Source: Oscillospiraceae bacterium (GTDB lineage: Bacteria; Bacillota; Clostridia; Oscillospirales; UBA644). Taken from it: a stretch of DNA of 48,188 nt. Position numbers and translations under genes: made by a program. Below, in pieces: positions 32,078 through 41,418 of this stretch (its first letter is position 1; the number at the start of each line of letters is the position of its first letter). The stretch covers positions 1-48,188 of the forward strand of contig SVMT01000014.1 in assembly GCA_015067305.1 (NCBI GenBank), given 5' to 3'. The notes under the pieces are model-generated. The model ran no database searches. It was given only the letters and a program-made list of their open reading frames with translations, and had not been told where the DNA came from.

Positions 32078-35000
32078 ATGATAGGAACAATTAACAGAGC
32101 AATTTCAGCTCTGCTCATGATCGCAATGTTGTTTTCTTTAATATCATGCTCTCCAACGGAAAATACTGAGGAGAGTTTTGAAGTCAGCTCTGTAAGCCTC
32201 AACATAACCGAATATTTCTTCACCGATATCAAAGATTACATTCAGCTCAGTGCGGTGGTAAAACCGGAAAACGCACCGAATAAAACAATTACATGGCAGT
32301 CGAGTGACCCCGATGTTGCCTCGGTCGATGCTATGGGCACAGTCAGACCCGTTGGCGACGGTCAGGCACTGATAACAGCCCGTTCAGCTGAGGGCAAAGC
32401 CGTTGCAGGCTGTGAAATAACAGTTGGACTCATTTACCCTGTCGGAGGCATCGTCATGAACACGAACCACCTGAGTTTTGACGATATCGAAGACAAAGCT
32501 CAGCTTTCATATACGATCCTGCCAGCAAACGCCACGAACAAAAATGTCGTGTGGACATCAAGCAATACCGAAGTGGCAAATGTTGACTCTAACGGAACAG
32601 TAACTCTTGTCGGCGACGGTCAGGCAACTATTTCAGTAACAACGGAAGACGGAGGATTTACCGCAGGCTGTAATGTCTCCGTGAATACCGTCGTACCAAT
32701 GGAAGACGTAAATTTTAATATTTCATCATTCACATTCAGGAAAGAAACAGACATTTTGGTTCTTACTCCCGTCTGGGAACCTGCCGACACCACAGAAAGA
32801 GGACTTACCTGGTCAAGTTCCAACCCTGAAGTTGCGACGGTTGACGAATCCACAGGTGTGGTAACCCCGATCAAAAACGGTAAGACAACGATAAAGGCAC
32901 TCACCGATAACGGTTTAAAAAATGCACTCTGCACAGTAACCGTTGATCTCCCTGTTCCCGTAACAGGTATCAGCATTGACGATGTTTCCCATATTACTTT
33001 GACTAAAAAAGCAGAAGAGTACAAGCTTAACGCAAGCGTTGTACCTTCAAATGCCACAGAAAAAGGCATTATTTATGAAACCTCAGCCCCATCTGTCGTT
33101 GAAGTCTCCGCAGACGGTGTGATAAAAGTAGTCGCAGACGGCGAAGCGATTGTTACAGCAACGACAAAAGAAGGCGGCTACAGAACTTCGGTAAATGTGA
33201 CAGTAGCCATTGAACCGCCAAAACCTGAAGTCATTACGTTTGAAAGATATTCCTGCAAATTGACTAAAAAAGGTGAAACATTCACCATTAAACCGATAAT
33301 TTACCCCGAAGACGCAGAAAATAAAGATTGTACATTTGAAACAGACGACCCGACTATCGCAACTGTTGATAAGAACGGTGTTGTAACTGCTGTAGGAGAC
33401 GGTATCGCTTTCATCACAGTCAAATCCAAAGTCGGAACAGCAGTTGAAATATTCTATGTCAGCGTAAGCCTTGAAAAGAATATAATGACAGGTGAGACTG
33501 TATCACATGAGGGTGACCTCGTGGGCGCTTGGGTCGCAACTGTCGGAAACATTGACTTCCCCTCAAAACCCGGACTTTCCGCATCAGAACTGAAATCCGA
33601 AATTGACGCTATCGTTGCAGACTGCAAAAATATGGGAGTCAATGCAATATTCTTCCAGGTCAGACCTGAAGCAGATGCCCTTTATTATTCCGATATCTTC
33701 CCATCTTCTGCCCATGTCGTTCTGAAACAGGGCAATGAGATGCCACTCGACTGCCTTGCATACTTTATAAAGGCGGCTCACGCTGAAAATATTGAACTTC
33801 ATGCGTGGATAAATCCATACAGAATTTCTCAGGTAGGAAGCTTCGGAACTGATCTGACAAAGCTTGCGGCAAACCACCCCGCACGTCTTCACCCCGAATG
33901 GGTAGTAAAACACACCGACGGTGCTATGTATTTCAATCCGGGTCTTCCCGAAGTTCGTCAGCTCATCGTTGACGGCGTAATGGAAATTGTAAACAACTAC
34001 GACATTGATGGTATCCACTTTGACGACTATTTCTATCCCGATGCAGACCGTCTCAAATTCAAAGACAGCGCAACTTACGAAAAATATAAGCAGGACGGTC
34101 AAAGTCTTGCAGATTGGCGCAGAAGCAACAACGATGCGCTAATTCTCCAAGTAAATACGGCAATCAAATCCGTAAGATCGGATATTGCATTCGGTGTAAG
34201 CCCCTGCGGCGTTTGGGCGATGAAATCAAATCACCCTGACGGTACTGATATCAAGAGTTCAATGGAAGCTTATTATCAAGTCTATGCCGACACAAGGAAA
34301 TGGGTACTCAATGAGTGGATCGACTATATCTGTCCTCAGGTATATTGGGAGATAAACCACTCCACAGCACCGTTCAAACCCATAGTTGAATGGTGGAACA
34401 AGCTCGTTGCAACTGTTGATGTGGATCTTTACATTGGTATCGCTGCATACAGAGGATCATCAGCAGCCGCATACAAAGATCCTGCTGAAATTAAAGCACA
34501 GCTTGATTATATGGATAAGATGCAGAATGTTGACGGTGCAGTATTCTTCTCTTACAAGAATCTGAAAAACAATACAGCAGACGTAAAAGATACCGTAACT
34601 TCAAGGTACGGAAAAGGTTCCACATCCACATTTGAACCGATCGAACCTGAAACTCCCGTTGTTGGAGACTCTACGGATATAGTTCTTGCATATACAACTT
34701 ACACCGTAAGCAACGATACGGAAAACCACTTCATTTTAGGCGTTGCGGATCCCAACTATCCCCTTTATGTCAACGGCGTGGAAGTTACAGACAGAACCGA
34801 AAAAGGTTATTTCAGCTATTACATTCAAGGTCTCCAGGTGGGTAAGAATGTTTATGAAGTATCCCAGAACGGTCAGACAAAAACATTTACAGTAACACGT
34901 TCAGCAAAAACCTCCTCGGCAACAACAATGTCCGAATTTGGTTTCGTAAGCAATTCATTCTCACCGTTGAACGACTATGCAAATGCTTCGGGAACAAAAC

Positions 35001-36349
35001 TCACAGTTTCCTGTACGGCAACGGCAGGAGCGAAGGTCTACGCAAAGATCGGAGATTATACAGTTCAACTTTCTACTTCAACATCGGCATCCACGGACGG
35101 AACATTCAAACGGGCAAAATACGAGGGGACATTCGTTCTTCCCGAAATCGAAGGAAATGCTTTGATTGGAGGAGTTACATTCTATGCCGAAATGAGTGGT
35201 CAGGAAACAGTTGTCAAAAAACTTGACAATGTGGTAGAAGTCATAAACGATCCTGACAGTTATCTCGTTCAGGTAACGGAACATCTCAGTGATCTTATGG
35301 GTTCACTTGACGACGATCCCGACGAATACTACATGGCAACATTGGGTGCAATAGACGGCGTTGTTGCAAAATGGGGCGGAAACACGAAACTGAAAAGCGG
35401 AAACTTCATCGCAAACAGCGATGTTCAGAAAATTGACGGAAAACTTTCCGCTGCAAATATCCCTCTGCTTGTTACATCTCAGTCTTTGGACGGAAAATAC
35501 ACAGAGCTCTCATTTGTTACAGACTACAACGCACTGCACAGAATATGGATGTACGACGACAGGACGGAGATCACTTTCTACAATGTAGGTTCGTTCCCCG
35601 ACAGTCTGAGCATTGATGAAAATCCCCTGTTCTCGGGAATTTCATACAAGAAAAACGGCTCGACTGTAACTGTTACGCTGAATCACAAAAAATCATCTTT
35701 TATTTTCGGATACAGGACTGAATTTAAGAGTGGAATGCTTGTGATAGGATTCAAAAATCCCATTTCTCTTGTTTCTGGAGACAAACCCTTGACGGGAATC
35801 AGGATAGCCGTTGACCCAGGACATAGCCTTAACGGCGGTGCGGTTGGACCTTGGGGACAAGTCAAATGGACGGAAGCAGACTGGAACTACGATCTTTCAG
35901 TTCGTGTTGAAGAAAAGCTCAAAGCATTGGGAGCCACAACTTATCTGACTCATCACAGAGAGCTTATCTACGACCTTGATCCGATCATTGAGCAGTACCG
36001 TGCATGGGGTCCCGATATGTGTATTTCTATCCACTACAATTATGTTCCCGATTATATGAATCCATTCAATGCCAAAGGATCTGAAACCTACTACTCATTC
36101 AGCAGCAGTAAGCTTTTGGCAAAAACAGTTCTTGATAAATTCTGCGAAGAAACAGGTTTCCCGAACAGGACCCATAAACCGGGATACTACAAAGTTTCCC
36201 GATTCGTGGATTTCCCATCTATCCTCTTTGAGACTGCATTTATCAGCAATATCAACGAATACGAATGGTTCACATATCCCGAAAACATGGAAAAAGCCGC
36301 CCAGGCTATTGTGGACGGCATCGTAGAATACTACAGATTGCAAAGTTAG
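32078..36349 (+). CDS. Multidomain wall-hydrolase lipoprotein: five Big2, GHL10, amidase_3
   Basis: A 1423-residue surface protein. Lipoprotein signal peptide, LISC with Cys24. Five Ig-like Big2 domains (about 36-117, 120-205, 206-290, 294-378, 384-465), each with the W/T-x-SS-x-P-x-VA-x-VD core. A GHL10 (DUF187) glycosidase barrel at about 478-840 has FQVRPEADALY (526-536), FDD (648-650) and CPQVYWE (752-758). A spacer of beta domains follows (about 865-1235). A zinc N-acetylmuramoyl-L-alanine amidase closes the protein (1240-1423): H1249 (DPGHS), E1266, H1319 (SIHYN) and catalytic E1385 (FETAF). The amidase strips peptides from peptidoglycan; GHL10 proteins such as E. coli DigH cut the denuded glycan. 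The order suggests consecutive steps in one chain. Confidence 0.9.
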   Translation: MIGTINRAISALLMIAMLFSLISCSPTENTEESFEVSSVSLNITEYFFTDIKDYIQLSAVVKPENAPNKTITWQSSDPDVASVDAMGTVRPVGDGQALITARSAEGKAVAGCEITVGLIYPVGGIVMNTNHLSFDDIEDKAQLSYTILPANATNKNVVWTSSNTEVANVDSNGTVTLVGDGQATISVTTEDGGFTAGCNVSVNTVVPMEDVNFNISSFTFRKETDILVLTPVWEPADTTERGLTWSSSNPEVATVDESTGVVTPIKNGKTTIKALTDNGLKNALCTVTVDLPVPVTGISIDDVSHITLTKKAEEYKLNASVVPSNATEKGIIYETSAPSVVEVSADGVIKVVADGEAIVTATTKEGGYRTSVNVTVAIEPPKPEVITFERYSCKLTKKGETFTIKPIIYPEDAENKDCTFETDDPTIATVDKNGVVTAVGDGIAFITVKSKVGTAVEIFYVSVSLEKNIMTGETVSHEGDLVGAWVATVGNIDFPSKPGLSASELKSEIDAIVADCKNMGVNAIFFQVRPEADALYYSDIFPSSAHVVLKQGNEMPLDCLAYFIKAAHAENIELHAWINPYRISQVGSFGTDLTKLAANHPARLHPEWVVKHTDGAMYFNPGLPEVRQLIVDGVMEIVNNYDIDGIHFDDYFYPDADRLKFKDSATYEKYKQDGQSLADWRRSNNDALILQVNTAIKSVRSDIAFGVSPCGVWAMKSNHPDGTDIKSSMEAYYQVYADTRKWVLNEWIDYICPQVYWEINHSTAPFKPIVEWWNKLVATVDVDLYIGIAAYRGSSAAAYKDPAEIKAQLDYMDKMQNVDGAVFFSYKNLKNNTADVKDTVTSRYGKGSTSTFEPIEPETPVVGDSTDIVLAYTTYTVSNDTENHFILGVADPNYPLYVNGVEVTDRTEKGYFSYYIQGLQVGKNVYEVSQNGQTKTFTVTRSAKTSSATTMSEFGFVSNSFSPLNDYANASGTKLTVSCTATAGAKVYAKIGDYTVQLSTSTSASTDGTFKRAKYEGTFVLPEIEGNALIGGVTFYAEMSGQETVVKKLDNVVEVINDPDSYLVQVTEHLSDLMGSLDDDPDEYYMATLGAIDGVVAKWGGNTKLKSGNFIANSDVQKIDGKLSAANIPLLVTSQSLDGKYTELSFVTDYNALHRIWMYDDRTEITFYNVGSFPDSLSIDENPLFSGISYKKNGSTVTVTLNHKKSSFIFGYRTEFKSGMLVIGFKNPISLVSGDKPLTGIRIAVDPGHSLNGGAVGPWGQVKWTEADWNYDLSVRVEEKLKALGATTYLTHHRELIYDLDPIIEQYRAWGPDMCISIHYNYVPDYMNPFNAKGSETYYSFSSSKLLAKTVLDKFCEETGFPNRTHKPGYYKVSRFVDFPSILFETAFISNINEYEWFTYPENMEKAAQAIVDGIVEYYRLQS

Positions 36350-36370
36350 GAATTAAACATTTAATTTTTT

Positions 36371-36434
36371 ATGGGGAAAACCTTATTTTCACGAAAAAAT
36401 AAGGTTTTCCCCATACCCTTTTCCAACAAAACCG
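36371..36434 (+). repeat. Interspersed palindromic element, copy 5
   Basis: A 44-bp palindrome (36371-36414) with ATGGGGAAAACC ends and the same CACG loop as copy 2, followed by tail ACCCTTTTCCAACAAAACCG (36415-36434). It starts 21 bp after the stop of the wall hydrolase and is almost identical to copy 2. Confidence 0.9.
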
Positions 36435-36450
36435 ATTTCGGAATATATTT

Positions 36451-36491
36451 AACGGCTAACGCATATATGACTATTTTTAGCGTCAGCCGTT
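36451..36491. other. 12-bp stem-loop between convergent genes
   Basis: AACGGCTAACGC (36451-36462) pairs with GCGTCAGCCGTT (36480-36491) with one mismatch around a 17-nt loop. No T-tract follows on either strand, so it is not a standard terminator. A smaller dyad (TGTGCT/AGCACA) lies at 36515-36527. Confidence 0.5.
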
Positions 36492-36567
36492 GAGCCTGTA
36501 AATTGATGAGACCGTGTGCTAAGCACAAGGTAAAAGTTTTTTAAATTGTTTCCCTCGAATATTTAAT

Positions 36568-37308
36568 TTACCTTTTGAATTTCAAATGTACAGAGGGCTT
36601 TTTGGTGAAGACTATGTCCGCATCAAGAAGCCTTGTTTTTATTGGTGACTGAGGTTTTCCTGCACGTGCCGCAGTTGCAGCAAATATCTTTTCAGCACCT
36701 GCTTTTTTGAGAGCTTTTGCACATTCACCAAGTGTTGCACCCGTAGTCGTAATATCATCTATAATAAGAACAGACTTTCCTCTGAGGTCAACACCTTTTT
36801 CCACAGTAAATGCTGATTTTATGTTCTGAAGTCTCTCCGAGCGAGTACGGCATTTCAGCTGTGATTTAATACCGCTTTTCTTTTTCATAACTTTCGGCAT
36901 AAATTTTATTCCGCATTTTTTCGCAACGAGCTTTGCCAAAAACATTGACTGATTGTAAAACCTTTCGGTGGTGTATTTTCCATTCGGAACATGCACCACG
37001 ATGTCTGCGGACATGAGAAGTTTATCTTTTTTCACGATATCCGCTATTTTCTGTGCCATAAAACGGCCTGCCTGAGCATGATTATTGTATTTGAACCGAA
37101 CCAAGGCTTTTCTCGGAGCACCGTCATAAACATAAACACTTCGTATACGTTGTACATCAAATAATGTGAAGGCATTATCCTCAAGGATCTTCACCTGTTT
37201 TTGGCAGTCAGGGCAAAAATCCTCTTTTGAAAACAACGGAAGAATTTCACCGCAGGAAATACACTGCCTGCAAAAAAGCAGATCTGCGAATGTGACCGTA
37301 TTACTCAT
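36568..37308 (-). CDS. comF: ComF-family phosphoribosyltransferase-like protein
   Basis: A 246-residue protein. A four-cysteine zinc finger lies at the N-terminus (CRQCISCGE and CPDCQ, residues 13-34), and the C-terminal half has a type I phosphoribosyltransferase fold with the PRPP-type loop VLIIDDITTTGATLGEC. In competent bacteria ComF is needed for uptake or handling of single-stranded DNA with the DprA/PriA machinery; elsewhere its reaction is unknown. It overlaps the recD2 end by 8 bp and is last in a three-gene minus-strand operon. Confidence 0.88.
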   Translation of the reverse strand: MSNTVTFADLLFCRQCISCGEILPLFSKEDFCPDCQKQVKILEDNAFTLFDVQRIRSVYVYDGAPRKALVRFKYNNHAQAGRFMAQKIADIVKKDKLLMSADIVVHVPNGKYTTERFYNQSMFLAKLVAKKCGIKFMPKVMKKKSGIKSQLKCRTRSERLQNIKSAFTVEKGVDLRGKSVLIIDDITTTGATLGECAKALKKAGAEKIFAATAARAGKPQSPIKTRLLDADIVFTKKPSVHLKFKR

Positions 37309-39502
37309 CTTCGACCGCCTTCAGCATCATGTGTTTGAGTCCGCAGTAGCGTTTGTCTCCAGAAACATTATCGACCATTTGCTTGAGTCTGTACGGAGAA
37401 CCGAGAACTATCAGCAGATTTTTCGCTCTTGTCACGGCAGTATAGAGAAGATTTCGTGTAAAAAGAACATCTGCACCGTCAAGTAAAGGCAATATTACCG
37501 CCTTGAACTCACTTCCCTGACTTTTATGTACAGTTATCGCATAAGCAGGCTCGATCTCATCAAGATTTTCCATGGTGTAGAGCACAGTCTTATCGTCATA
37601 GCGAACTCTGACCGAACCGTCATCTCTGTCTATACGTTCAATTATACCGATATCGCCGTTAAAAACGCCGTTATCGTAATCTCCGTTATCCTTTTCCACG
37701 TCAATATCGTAATCATTCTTGATCTGCATGACCTTATCACCCGTGCGGAACACCCATTCACGGAAAGTCAACTCGTCCTTATTGAAGCTTTTCGGATTTG
37801 CCGCCTCTTTCAAGTGAGCATTAAGAGCCATTGTACCCGTTTCCGTTTTTTTGGTGGGACAAATGATCTGAATATCAGCAAGAGGCTCAAAGTCATAAGC
37901 GTTTGGAAGTCTGTCCGTATAAAGCGAAACGAGTTTTTCCGTCAATTCACGGGCATTGTCAGCTCGCATGAAGAAAAAGTCATTTTTCGTTTCGGTACAA
38001 ACGGGAAATTCGCCGTGTATTATCTTATGTGCATTTGTAACGATGAGACTTTCACCCGATTGGCGGAAGATCTCATTCAGTTCAACGACTTTTACGAGTT
38101 TGCTGTTGATTATATCTTTAAAAACAGTTCCCGGACCGACAGGTGGCAACTGATTTGCATCACCGACCATAATAAGTCGTGAAGAAAGCGGAATTGCTTT
38201 CAGCAAACTGTCAAAAAGCGGAAGATCGACCATTGAAGCCTCATCAATTATAACAACTTCCTGCTGAAGCGGATTGTCTCTGTTTCGCTGGAATGAAGGC
38301 TCTGCACTTCCTGCTCCCATACCGTATTCCAACAAACGGTGGATAGTCTTCGCTTCCTTACCCGTAAGTTCAGTCATTCTTTTTGCAGCACGTCCCGTTG
38401 GAGCTGCAAGCGCAAAGGTCACACCTTTTGATTCAAGATTTGCAATGATTCCGTTTAAAGTCGTGGTTTTACCCGTACCGGGACCACCTGTAAGAACCAT
38501 TATCTGATGACAAAGGCTTTCGCGGATAGCTTCTTTCTGACGCTCCGCAAAAGAGATACCCTTTGTCTTCTGAATTCTATCAATGTCGGCAATGATGTCT
38601 CCGTCATAAGGACGTGAAAACTTCGACGCAAGCACGATCCTGTCAGAGATATCTTTTTCGCAAAGATATACCCAAGTAAGATAAATACCGTTGGTATTTC
38701 CGATCTTCTCCTTATAAACGATCTTACCCTCGGCAATAAGCTTATCTAAAATATCGTTGATTATATCTTCATCTGTACCCAAAAGAACTTTGGCTACTTC
38801 AACAAGTTTTTCTCTGGGCTGGAAAGTATGACCATTGGCGTTGAGGTTGTGCGTCAGAATATAAAGCAAGCCTGCTTCCACACGGAAAGGGCTGTCGGCA
38901 CTATATTCCATTCGTTTTGCGATAGCATCGGCTCTGCTGAAACCGATACCCTGAATATCGCAAAGACTGTAAGGATTATTCTTTACCGCTTCATAAGCTC
39001 CGAGCCCCCATTTTTTGTATATTTTAAACGCCATTGTGGGAGTCATACCAAACTGCTGGAAATAAAGAAGGATCGTTTTAATTCCAAGGTTTTCCTGCAT
39101 GGATTGCGAGATCGTTGCGGCTTTTTTCGGTGAGATTCCTTTGATCTCTGTCAGTCTTTCGGGGTGATTTTCGATTATATCAAGACTTTCGGGACCGAAT
39201 CTGTTAATAATATTTTTCGCTGTCGCCTCACGGATACCCTTAATTATACCTGACGAAAGATATCTCAGCATGGCTGTTTCGGTAACGGGAAGACTTGAGG
39301 TGAAAGATTCGACTTTGAACTGTTTACCGAAAGTATTATGCGTGGTGAATTCACCCTCAACTTCGATCTCTTCACCCTCGGCAATTTTAGGCATGGTTCC
39401 TACCACGGTGGTCAGACCCTCTTTTGTTTCGAGTTCAAGCACCGTGTAGCCGTTTTCGGGATTTTTATATACTATTCTGTCGATGATTCCGTTAAGTACC
39501 AC
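37301..39502 (-). CDS. recD2: RecD2-type ATP-dependent DNA helicase
   Basis: A 733-residue SF1B helicase of the RecD2 kind found in organisms without RecBC. The N-terminal OB and helix-hairpin-helix region (about 1-200) has IKGIREATAKNIINRFG and ITEIKGISPKKA. Walker A is GGPGTGKTT (339-347), Walker B IIDEAS near 420, and the C-terminal motif is YAITVHKSQGSE. It unwinds 5' to 3' in DNA repair. The start is GTG at 39500-39502 behind GAGGAAG. It follows the metallophosphoesterase gene by 13 bp. Confidence 0.94.
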   Translation of the reverse strand: MVLNGIIDRIVYKNPENGYTVLELETKEGLTTVVGTMPKIAEGEEIEVEGEFTTHNTFGKQFKVESFTSSLPVTETAMLRYLSSGIIKGIREATAKNIINRFGPESLDIIENHPERLTEIKGISPKKAATISQSMQENLGIKTILLYFQQFGMTPTMAFKIYKKWGLGAYEAVKNNPYSLCDIQGIGFSRADAIAKRMEYSADSPFRVEAGLLYILTHNLNANGHTFQPREKLVEVAKVLLGTDEDIINDILDKLIAEGKIVYKEKIGNTNGIYLTWVYLCEKDISDRIVLASKFSRPYDGDIIADIDRIQKTKGISFAERQKEAIRESLCHQIMVLTGGPGTGKTTTLNGIIANLESKGVTFALAAPTGRAAKRMTELTGKEAKTIHRLLEYGMGAGSAEPSFQRNRDNPLQQEVVIIDEASMVDLPLFDSLLKAIPLSSRLIMVGDANQLPPVGPGTVFKDIINSKLVKVVELNEIFRQSGESLIVTNAHKIIHGEFPVCTETKNDFFFMRADNARELTEKLVSLYTDRLPNAYDFEPLADIQIICPTKKTETGTMALNAHLKEAANPKSFNKDELTFREWVFRTGDKVMQIKNDYDIDVEKDNGDYDNGVFNGDIGIIERIDRDDGSVRVRYDDKTVLYTMENLDEIEPAYAITVHKSQGSEFKAVILPLLDGADVLFTRNLLYTAVTRAKNLLIVLGSPYRLKQMVDNVSGDKRYCGLKHMMLKAVEDE

Positions 39503-39515
39503 TGATCTTCCTCTT

Positions 39516-40295
39516 TCAATCTGCGTGTTTAAGTGTGATAATCACAACTTCAGGGCTGATAAACCTGAACGGAACTACGGAATTTCCAAGTCCTGAAGTA
39601 ACTATAAGTTTTTTGTTTTTACCGTAAACACCGTAAGTGTATTTGGGCAGGAAATATTCGGAAGCGAATCTGTTATGGAGTCTTGCGCCGCAACCGGGAG
39701 CGAAAATGCCCTGACCGTTGGGAAGACGAACCATACCGCCGTGAATATGACCTGAAAGCATCAGTTCAGGTTTTTTTTCAACCGTATCAAAGCTGTTGGG
39801 GTCGTGCATAAGGAAAATATTGAAAGCCCCGTCTTCGTAATTGGGTTCAACTTCCCCTTTGTCGTCCCAACTTGCACCTGAAATATTGATGTAATTTTCG
39901 CTGTTTTTCGCAAAAAGTCTTGCACCGTCACCTCTGAGGTTCAATACGCCCAAGTCTTTCATTGCGTTTTTATATTCCTTATATCCGGGGTATTTACTGT
40001 TTTCGGATTCGCAGTCGTGGTTGCCCTCAGCAAAGAATACGGGAGCGATCTCCGTGAGCTTTTCAAGGAAACCGATATATCTGTCGTTATTGATCTTGAC
40101 ATGGTGCATGTCACCGCCAAGCATGATAACATCGGGGATATTTTCCTCGATCATTTTCGTTATCATTTCGTTATATCTGAACGGAAATTCCTGATCGTGA
40201 AGATCCGAGATCAATGCTATGGTGAATCCGTCAAACTCCTTCGGCAAGCATTTATATTTTAATGTGTAATCGACCTGCTTAAGTCTGAGCTGCAT
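39516..40295 (-). CDS. Metallophosphoesterase (YkuE-like)
   Basis: A 259-residue calcineurin-like phosphoesterase. The dimetal site motifs are complete: D31-x-H33 (SDLHD), D62 (GGDMHH), GNHDCE (91-96) and SGHIHGG. Members hydrolyse phosphomonoesters, phosphodiesters or lipid-linked pyrophosphates; the target is unknown. The frame is open 93 bp further upstream, but ATG at 40293-40295 has AAAGGA 9 nt before it and is chosen. Unlike many YkuE homologues, no N-terminal membrane segment or signal peptide is visible, so it is predicted to be cytoplasmic. First gene of the recD2-comF operon. Confidence 0.88.
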   Translation of the reverse strand: MQLRLKQVDYTLKYKCLPKEFDGFTIALISDLHDQEFPFRYNEMITKMIEENIPDVIMLGGDMHHVKINNDRYIGFLEKLTEIAPVFFAEGNHDCESENSKYPGYKEYKNAMKDLGVLNLRGDGARLFAKNSENYINISGASWDDKGEVEPNYEDGAFNIFLMHDPNSFDTVEKKPELMLSGHIHGGMVRLPNGQGIFAPGCGARLHNRFASEYFLPKYTYGVYGKNKKLIVTSGLGNSVVPFRFISPEVVIITLKHAD

Positions 40296-40331
40296 ATTTA
40301 AAGTTCCTTTGTAAAGTATTTTGTACCTATT

Positions 40332-40362
40332 ATTATAATTCAGTTTATATACGTATTTGCAA
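40332..40362 (-). promoter_or_regulatory. Promoter of the metallophosphoesterase-recD2-comF operon
   Basis: Minus strand: TATAAT at 40332-40337. A TTGCAA sits upstream at 19-bp spacing (40357-40362), longer than optimal, so the -35 is less certain than the -10. Confidence 0.5.
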
Positions 40363-40410
40363 AGAGAAAACAAAGTTTTATTGAACAACTTTATTTGTGG
40401 AGTTTTTTAT

Positions 40411-40466
40411 GGGGAAAACCATTTTTTGTAAAAATAGGTTTTCCCCAAACCCCTTTCCATAAAAAC
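40411..40466 (+). repeat. Interspersed palindromic element, copy 6
   Basis: Palindrome GGGGAAAACC/GGTTTTCCCC (40411-40446) with a shorter A/T-rich loop, then the tail AAACCCCTTTCCATAAAAAC (40447-40466). It lies between divergent genes, not after a stop codon, so termination is not its only possible role. Confidence 0.85.
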
Positions 40467-40540
40467 TTTTGACTGAAGCATTTGCAATGCTTCACCTATG
40501 ATAATAAGATATATTATACTAAAGTTTTCGTAGAAGGGTC

Positions 40541-40595
40541 ACGGGAGAGGTGAACTTTTTCAAAAGTAGCCTTCCCCCGTACATTCCCCCTCCCC
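40541..40595 (+). repeat. Diverged palindromic element, copy 7
   Basis: Imperfect palindrome ACGGGAGAGG.../...CCTTCCCCCGT (40541-40580), then the C-rich tail ACATTCCCCCTCCCC. It has the same plan as the other copies but differs in sequence, so membership is less certain. Confidence 0.6.
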
Positions 40596-40640
40596 ACATC
40601 ATCTCATTTGAAATTTTTTGTGTCAAGTAGCCTTTTGGAC

Positions 40641-40669
40641 TTTACTTTTGGGCAGATTTGGTGTATAAT
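40641..40669 (+). promoter_or_regulatory. Promoter of the M50-scpAB operon
   Basis: TTTACT (40641-40646), 17-bp spacer, TATAAT (40664-40669). Its position downstream of the first in-frame ATG (40608) shows that the GTG at 40710 is the real start of the first gene. Confidence 0.75.
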
Positions 40670-40709
40670 GATATTGATATCCAAAACAAGTATTTTTCGG
40701 AGGTTTACC

Positions 40710-41405
40710 GTGTTTTTCGAACTGATAGGCACAACATACGAACTCAGTGAAATTTTATATATGGTTGGCTTGCTCTTTCTTGCATCACTGCTTGCTATCT
40801 GGCTTCACGCTGTGGGGCACAGAATAATGCAGGCTATCTGCATGGGCAAAGAATTTGACAAGTCCATGAAAGAAAGCGCCAATCCGCTTAAAGTATTTTC
40901 ATTGAAAAATCTCTTTGCGGTGGCGGTACTTTTTGTATTCTCGTTCACCAAACTTGAAGAAGCAAAAGCTCCATGCCTTTCCCGATTCAGAAATATGCTC
41001 ATTTCGATTTCCGGAGTCGTGGCAAACTTCTTTTGGGCGTTTGCGGCAATGGTCGGTTACGATGTGCTTGTCATAATGGAATGGAACGAAACAATGCCCG
41101 AATACGGAACGATTTTGCAGTCTTTCCTTATTGCTTTCGTTTCCGCAAACTTGGCAATCGCACTTTTCAACATAATGCCGTTGCCCTCACTTGACGGCGG
41201 CGTATTTCTGGCGCAGTTCATGCCTGAGAAAGCAGGCGAAACTTTCCTTTCATGGCGCAGATATTCGGTTTTCATTATAACTGTCGCAATAGTTTTCTTC
41301 TCCCGTTCAGGGCTTGCGGAAGCTATGATCGGTGGCGTTACGGAATTTTTCGACTCCGTTATTTTGGATATTGCGCAAAAATATTTTGATGTAATTTTGT
41401 ATTAA
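40710..41405 (+). CDS. Degenerate site-2 protease-like membrane protein (HAVGH)
   Basis: A 231-residue multi-pass protein with the M50 layout but an altered active site. HEXXH reads H33-AVG-H37, so the catalytic Glu is Ala. The second-half motif is kept as LPSLDGG with D162, and SGVVANFFW stands for the usual AGPxxN. The two His and the Asp could still bind zinc, but peptide hydrolysis is unlikely. GTG start at 40710 with GGAGG upstream. It is followed 13 bp later by an intact M50 paralogue with motifs at the same residue numbers. It may be a partner or regulator of that protease; this is inference. Confidence 0.8.
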   Translation: MFFELIGTTYELSEILYMVGLLFLASLLAIWLHAVGHRIMQAICMGKEFDKSMKESANPLKVFSLKNLFAVAVLFVFSFTKLEEAKAPCLSRFRNMLISISGVVANFFWAFAAMVGYDVLVIMEWNETMPEYGTILQSFLIAFVSANLAIALFNIMPLPSLDGGVFLAQFMPEKAGETFLSWRRYSVFIITVAIVFFSRSGLAEAMIGGVTEFFDSVILDIAQKYFDVILY

Positions 41406-41418
41406 CAGGGAGACTAAT

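Noticed and set aside
36451-36491. Rho-independent terminator
   Set aside because: No T-tract follows the stem on either strand.
40608-40709. Upstream ATG (40608) as start of the first M50-like gene
   Set aside because: The promoter lies at 40641-40669, inside this extension, and a GGAGG site precedes the GTG at 40710.
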